From the NCBI RefSeq assembly GCF_011927905.1, contig NZ_JAATJL010000001.1, positions 3,286,001-3,350,000 on the forward strand: 64,000 bases of DNA, given 5' to 3'. The notes beneath the pieces were generated by a model, which did no database searches, was not told where the DNA came from, and saw nothing but the letters and a program-made list of their open reading frames with translations. Origin of the DNA: Arthrobacter pigmenti (GTDB taxonomy: Bacteria > Actinomycetota > Actinomycetes > Actinomycetales > Micrococcaceae). Position numbers and translations under genes: made by a program. This document shows, piece after piece, positions 60,236-64,000 of this stretch. Numbering within the stretch: the first letter of the stretch is position 1; each line of letters opens with the position of its first letter.

Positions 60236-61210
60236 CTAGTACGCGAGGGCGGTGTCGAGCGAGTGCAGGATGCGGTCGATGTCCGGGAGGTAGTGCTCCT
60301 CGGTTCGCGCGGTGGGATAGGGCAGGTGGAAGCCGCCGACCCGCAGCACCGGCGCCTCCAGCGAAAGGAAGGCGCGTTCGGTGATCCGGGAGGCAATCTC
60401 GCCGCCGATCCCGCCGAACGTCGGCGCCTCATGGGCGACCAGGAGCCGGCCGGTCTTCTGGACCGACGCCGTCACCGTGTCGAAATCGATGGGTGAGATG
60501 GACCGGAGGTCGATGACTTCCACGCTCGTGCCGTCCTCTGCTGCCGCGTCGGCAGCTGCGAGGGCAACCGGTACCAGGGGGCCGTAGGCGACGACGGTGG
60601 CATCGGTGCCTTCCCGGAGCACCTGGGCTTCGAACGGGGAAGGAGGCACGGCAGTCAGATCAACCTCCCCCTTCTGCCAGTACCGACGCTTGGGTTCGAA
60701 GACGATCACCGGGTCCGTGCAATCGACGGCCTGCTGAATCATCCAGTAGGCGTCATGCGCGTTGGATGGCGTGATGATCCTCAGCCCGGCGGTGTGTGCG
60801 AACAGGGCCTCGGGTGACTCTGAGTGGTGTTCGATGCTTCCAATCCCCCCGCCGTAAGGGATGCGGATCACCACGGGCGCGGTCAGTTGCCCGTCGCTGC
60901 GCGCATGAATCTTGGCCAGCTGGGTGGTGATCTGGTTGAACGCGGGGAACACGAAACCGTCGAACTGGATCTCGCACACCGGCCGGTACCCGCGCAGCGC
61001 CAGGCCGATCGCGGTGCCGACAATGCCAGATTCCGCAAGCGGAGTATCCACCACGCGGTCGGAGCCGAATTGCGCCTTCAAACCCTCGGTGACCCGATAG
61101 ACGCCGCCGAGATCACCGATGTCCTCGCCCATGAGCAGCGCTGTGGGGTGGGTGGTCAGCGCGGCGCGCAGCCCCTCGTTGAGGGCTTTGGCAATGGTCA
61201 TTGTGGGCAT
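60236..61210 (-). CDS. 2-oxoacid dehydrogenase E1 component, beta subunit
   Basis: A 324-residue E1beta: [121 protein letters not shown] and the C-terminal [16 protein letters not shown]. It completes the ThDP site with E1alpha. The ATG overlaps the E1alpha stop (TGATG), coupling translation of the two subunits. Confidence 0.95.
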   Translation of the reverse strand: MPTMTIAKALNEGLRAALTTHPTALLMGEDIGDLGGVYRVTEGLKAQFGSDRVVDTPLAESGIVGTAIGLALRGYRPVCEIQFDGFVFPAFNQITTQLAKIHARSDGQLTAPVVIRIPYGGGIGSIEHHSESPEALFAHTAGLRIITPSNAHDAYWMIQQAVDCTDPVIVFEPKRRYWQKGEVDLTAVPPSPFEAQVLREGTDATVVAYGPLVPVALAAADAAAEDGTSVEVIDLRSISPIDFDTVTASVQKTGRLLVAHEAPTFGGIGGEIASRITERAFLSLEAPVLRVGGFHLPYPTARTEEHYLPDIDRILHSLDTALAY

Positions 61211-62385
61211 CAGCTCAGCCCCTCCTCGCGGGCGAACCCGGCCTCATAGTCCTTCCAGGCCTGAAGTTCCTCCTGGATGAGCGGATGTGCTTCGGCGTAG
61301 GTGGTCGCGAAACGGTGTTCGAGTCCGGGCGCCTCCATAGCCAGCACGTCTGCGCGCAGTTCCCTGGCGAGGACGGCGGCTTCCTGCTCCAGATCCGCGA
61401 AGAAATCATCTCCCGTTCCCGTAGCACGCAGGCGCCGCTCCACCCGGATCAGTGGATCGCGCGGCACCCACAGCTCCTCGTCGGCAGGCAGGCGGTACTT
61501 GGTGGGGTCATCCGCCGTGGTGTGCGCGCTCATCCGGTAAGTGAACGCTTCGATGAGCGTGGGGCCGCCGCCGTTGCGGGCGCGTTCAAGAGCCCAGCGC
61601 GTGACTGCCCGCACAGCCAGCACGTCATTGCCGTCAACGCGGATCCCGGGAAAGCCGTAGCCGCGCGCCCTGTGGGCAAGGGGCACCCTCGACTGCACTT
61701 CAGTGGGTACCGAGATGGCCCAGTGGTTGTTCTGGCAGAAGAAGACAACCGGCGCGTTGAACGAGGCGGCGAAGACCATCGACTCGTGAACGTCGCCCTC
61801 AGAGCTGGCGCCGTCGCCGAAGTACGCAACCGTGGCTGCTTTCGGGAGAGCCGGGTCAGCGGCCTGATCGCGCTGCATGCCCATTGCGTAGCCCACCGCG
61901 TGCAGTGACTGGGCAGCGAGGACCAGCGTGTAGAGATGAAAGTTGGAGTCCTTTGGGTTCCAGCCACCGTTGGTGATCCCCCGAAACAGCTTCAGCAGGT
62001 CAGCGGGCGCGACGCCGCGTGCAACTGCCACGGCGTGTTCGCGGTAGGTGGGGAAGACGTAGTCCTGCGGCAGCATGGCGTAGGCGGACCCGACCTGCGC
62101 CGCCTCCTGCCCCCGCAGCTGGACCCACAGTGCCAGCTCACCCTGGCGTTGGAGTGCCGTTGCCTCCTGGTCGAACCGGCGGATGAGATACATGTCGCGG
62201 TAGAGCACTTCGAGCTCGCCCTCTGCGGGTGCGTATCCGCCATAGGGGCCGCTGACTTTCAGTTCCCCGTCGGGTGAGAGGAACTGCACCATCCCTGCCG
62301 GATCACGCGTCAGATCCGGTGGGTGGTGGGCGTCGAACTGCTCCTCGGCGTCAAACTCGGCCGCTGGAAGGCCCGATGTTGCCAT
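61210..62385 (-). CDS. 2-oxoacid dehydrogenase E1 component, alpha subunit
   Basis: A 391-residue E1alpha. DMYLIRRFDQEATALQRQGELALWVQLRGQEAAQVGSAYAMLPQDYVFPTYREHAVAVARG opens the domain; YFGDGASSEGDVHESMVFAASFNAPVVFFCQNNHWAISVP is the ThDP/Mg motif; FTYRMSAHTTADDPTKYR is the lipoyl-proximal loop. It decarboxylates branched-chain 2-oxoacids or pyruvate. ATG at 62385 follows AAGGAACAAAG; ATG 62406 is also in frame. First gene of the E1alpha - E1beta - E2 operon. Confidence 0.95.
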   Translation of the reverse strand: MATSGLPAAEFDAEEQFDAHHPPDLTRDPAGMVQFLSPDGELKVSGPYGGYAPAEGELEVLYRDMYLIRRFDQEATALQRQGELALWVQLRGQEAAQVGSAYAMLPQDYVFPTYREHAVAVARGVAPADLLKLFRGITNGGWNPKDSNFHLYTLVLAAQSLHAVGYAMGMQRDQAADPALPKAATVAYFGDGASSEGDVHESMVFAASFNAPVVFFCQNNHWAISVPTEVQSRVPLAHRARGYGFPGIRVDGNDVLAVRAVTRWALERARNGGGPTLIEAFTYRMSAHTTADDPTKYRLPADEELWVPRDPLIRVERRLRATGTGDDFFADLEQEAAVLARELRADVLAMEAPGLEHRFATTYAEAHPLIQEELQAWKDYEAGFAREEGLS

Positions 62386-62436
62386 ACTTTGTTCCTTGCC
62401 GGTCATATTCCGTGAGGCGTATATTTACCCGGCTTT

Positions 62437-62454
62437 CATGCGCTGAAGCGCATG
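62437..62454. promoter_or_regulatory. Perfect dyad upstream of the E1alpha operon
   Basis: CATGCGCT-GA-AGCGCATG: 8-bp perfect arms with 2-base spacer, 52 bases before the E1alpha start. It could be an operator or a small hairpin following the aminotransferase gene. Confidence 0.45.
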
Positions 62455-62506
62455 CGCCGTCCCCTTAGACTAACGACGACGGCGCTCACCTCCCATTTAT
62501 GAAGTG

Positions 62507-63646
62507 CTAAGAAACTCCCGGACCCTTTGTGTAGGTTGCACAAAGGGCGAGGAAACGGGAGTTGGCTTCGGCTTCTCCGATACTGACGCGGATACCTTCC
62601 GTGCCGAAAGCCCGGACGGACAGCGCCTGCTGCTCGGCGAGCGCAGCGAATTCGGGCGTGTTCTCACCGAGGGACAGCCAGACGAAGTTGCCCTCAGCCT
62701 CCGGAATAGCCCAGCCAAATTCCCGTAGTCCGTCCACTACCCGGGTCCGCTCATCGACGATGGATTGAACCCGCTCCCTTACTTCGCCAATGTGGCGGAG
62801 CGAGGTAACAGCCGCGTGTTCAGCGACCTGCGAAACGGCGAAAGGTGTGGCGCTCACACGAAGATGCTGGGTGAGGGCCGGCTGCGAAATGGAGTAGCCC
62901 ACCCTCAGCCCTGCAAGGCCATGGGCCTTGGAGAAGGTCCGAAGCACAATGACGTTGGGGTAGTCGCGGTAGAGCTGGAGACCCTCGACCGCTTCCGGGT
63001 TCCGCACGAATTCCAGGTACGCCTCGTCCAGGATCACAACGACGTGGCTGGGGACCCGCGCCAGGAAGTCCCGCACCTGGCGTTCGGTCAGGGCCGGGCC
63101 AGTGGGGTTGTTCGGCGTGCACAGCAGGATGACCCTGGTCCGGTCCGTGATAGCGGCGGCCATGCCGTCAAGGTCGTGGGTAGCGTCAGGAAGCAGCGGC
63201 ACCTGAACGCTTTTCGCGCCTGCGAGCCCGACGCAGATGGGGTAGGCCTCGAACGACCTCCACGGGTAGATGACCTCGTCCGGAGCCTCGAATTCGTTCT
63301 GCCCGGCGAACGCTGCGAGCACCTGGTTCAGGGCTCCGAGGCTGCCAGCTCCTGTCACGATGTCCTCGGCCGGGACCCCCAGGAAGTCAGCGAGTTCGCT
63401 TCGCAACGTGGTGGTCATCGGATCCGGGTAGCGATTGATCGCAGTCTGCTGCGCGATCGCTTCGAGAACTGCAGGCAACGGCGGGAGTGGGTTCTCGTTG
63501 GATGAGAGCTTGTAGCTCTCCAGGCCTTCGATGACCACCGGAGGTTTTCCGGCGGCGTAACGAGGAAGACGGCCAAGAACGCTGCGGGGGTGGATGCTGG
63601 TGCCCTGTTCCGCAGCTGCGTCGGTGTGGTTTTCAGGTGCGCTCAT
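62507..63646 (-). CDS. HisC-like (histidinol-phosphate/phenylalanine) aminotransferase
   Basis: A 379-residue PLP enzyme: IEGLESYKLSSNENPLPPLPAVLEAI, INRYPDPMTTTLRSELADFLGVPAEDIVTGAGSLGALNQVLAAFAG, LLCTPNNPTGPALT, LDEAYLEFVRN and the PLP-Lys in LRTFSKAHGLAGLRVGYSIS. Actinobacteria often carry such a second HisC acting as phenylalanine aminotransferase (Pat); the window lacks other his genes, supporting that. Start at 63646 is supported by the conserved N-terminus; upstream codons fall in repeat DNA. Confidence 0.9.
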   Translation of the reverse strand: MSAPENHTDAAAEQGTSIHPRSVLGRLPRYAAGKPPVVIEGLESYKLSSNENPLPPLPAVLEAIAQQTAINRYPDPMTTTLRSELADFLGVPAEDIVTGAGSLGALNQVLAAFAGQNEFEAPDEVIYPWRSFEAYPICVGLAGAKSVQVPLLPDATHDLDGMAAAITDRTRVILLCTPNNPTGPALTERQVRDFLARVPSHVVVILDEAYLEFVRNPEAVEGLQLYRDYPNVIVLRTFSKAHGLAGLRVGYSISQPALTQHLRVSATPFAVSQVAEHAAVTSLRHIGEVRERVQSIVDERTRVVDGLREFGWAIPEAEGNFVWLSLGENTPEFAALAEQQALSVRAFGTEGIRVSIGEAEANSRFLALCATYTKGPGVS

Positions 63647-63658
63647 GTTCTCAAGCGT

Positions 63659-63733
63659 ACTGGGCGAGGGCCCCGCGCCGAGCGCAGCGAGGTGAAGGGA
63701 GCCCAGGTAGCGCGAACTGGGCGAGGGCCCCGC
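63659..63733. repeat. Intergenic repeat element, copy 2
   Basis: An exact 18-base direct repeat ACTGGGCGAGGGCCCCGC at 63659-63676 and 63716-63733 encloses GCGCAGCGAGG and GGGAGCCCAGGTAGCGC. The same modules in the same order occur inverted at 58771-58850. Confidence 0.6.
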
Positions 63734-63761
63734 TACTTGGCCGGTGTGACAGCATTGGTGC

Positions 63762-64000
63762 ATGTTGAAGTTCATTGTCAGGGTCCTGATCAACGCTCTC
63801 GCTCTGTGGGTTGCGGCGTGGCTGCTGCCCGGAATTGAGCTCGGCTCGGAAGCTGCGACCGAAGCTTCCGGTAACGACACCGTTGGCAGCATCCTGTCCT
63901 ACCTGTTCGTGGGGCTGGTGTTCGGCGTAGTCAACGCGCTGGTCCGACCGATCGTGTCCCTGCTCTCCCTTCCCTTGACGATCCTCACGTTGGGCTTGTT
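63762..64000 (+). CDS. Phage-holin-family (4-TM) membrane protein, partial
   Basis: 79 complete codons are visible before the window ends. LKFIVRVLINALALWVAAWLLPGIEL is the first membrane segment and SILSYLFVGLVFGVVNALVRPIVSLLSLPLTILTLGL the second and third; the NALVRP(I/F)(V/L) motif is diagnostic of the 4-TM holin-like family PF04020. Despite the name these are chromosomal envelope proteins; nothing phage-like is nearby. ATG at 63762 has little ribosome site, and GTG at 63758 is out of frame. Confidence 0.85.
   Translation, partial: MLKFIVRVLINALALWVAAWLLPGIELGSEAATEASGNDTVGSILSYLFVGLVFGVVNALVRPIVSLLSLPLTILTLGL

Noticed and set aside
63762-64000. Prophage border because of a holin-family protein
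   Set aside because: The PF04020 family is chromosomal in actinobacteria and no phage genes or attachment site are near.

Overview
The window reads as chromosomal DNA of a high-GC actinobacterium, most likely a Micrococcaceae member close to Arthrobacter. The reasons are the strong G+C bias, frequent GTG starts, a mycothiol-dependent isomerase-type protein, a DUF4193 zinc protein, the homodimeric pyruvate dehydrogenase E1 (AceE), and the pairing of malate synthase with a DUF6986 protein. No rRNA, tRNA, CRISPR array, IS element or prophage block was seen.

Layout. 0-13.5 kb is a mosaic of small stress, redox and regulatory genes: an HxlR regulator with an apparent frameshift, an NmrA-type oxidoreductase, a methyltransferase, VOC and PP2C proteins, a MarR/flavodoxin-like reductase pair, LysE, TfoX-like, a lipoprotein, a MarR/SDR pair around a perfect 24-bp palindrome, an Old Yellow Enzyme and DoxX. 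13.5-21.4 kb holds a LysR-flanked fumarate-reductase-type flavoprotein, then the glyoxylate unit malic enzyme - malate synthase - DUF6986 - ureidoglycine aminohydrolase with a divergent IclR regulator. 21.4-30.4 kb has two duplicated membrane proteins and an amino-sugar glycan locus (GH109, NPCBM protein, ROK regulator, GH20 hexosaminidase). 30.9-33.7 kb is a MurJ-like flippase converging on an ATP-grasp enzyme. 33.9-43.7 kb is nucleobase metabolism: a LacI-linked NCS2 permease - amidohydrolase - TauE unit, then OHCU decarboxylase - HIU hydrolase - uricase - xanthine/urate permease - 8-oxoguanine deaminase. 44-53.9 kb carries DUF805, PHP, AceE, SDR, a PucR/alanine dehydrogenase pair and an oxidoreductase. 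54-57.4 kb is an unusual peptide locus. 57.5-64 kb has an aminotransferase, an E1alpha/E1beta/E2 2-oxoacid dehydrogenase operon, a HisC-like aminotransferase and the start of a holin-family membrane protein.

How the genes fit together. Purine import and breakdown (39-44 kb) leads to allantoin. Ureidoglycine aminohydrolase, malate synthase and malic enzyme (15-20 kb) would carry ureide-derived glyoxylate through malate to pyruvate, and AceE turns pyruvate into acetyl-CoA. A 15-bp palindrome, TTCC(G/A)(T/C)-N3-ATGGA(A/T), occurs in the malic enzyme/iclR intergenic region and again upstream of aceE. Each time an imperfect second copy lies exactly 21 bp away, which suggests one IclR-type regulon. 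Allantoinase and allantoicase are not in the window.

The best candidate for an undescribed system is 54.6-57.4 kb. A 54-residue secreted precursor carries three SWDWPK units at 10-residue spacing. It is followed by a stand-alone protein resembling the SpaB_C/thiopeptide-type elimination domain and a 63-residue HTH-like protein, and is divergent from a TrmB-like/LuxR-HTH regulator. This looks like a multi-copy peptide signal or a RiPP with its own maturase and regulator. That reading is inference from sequence only.
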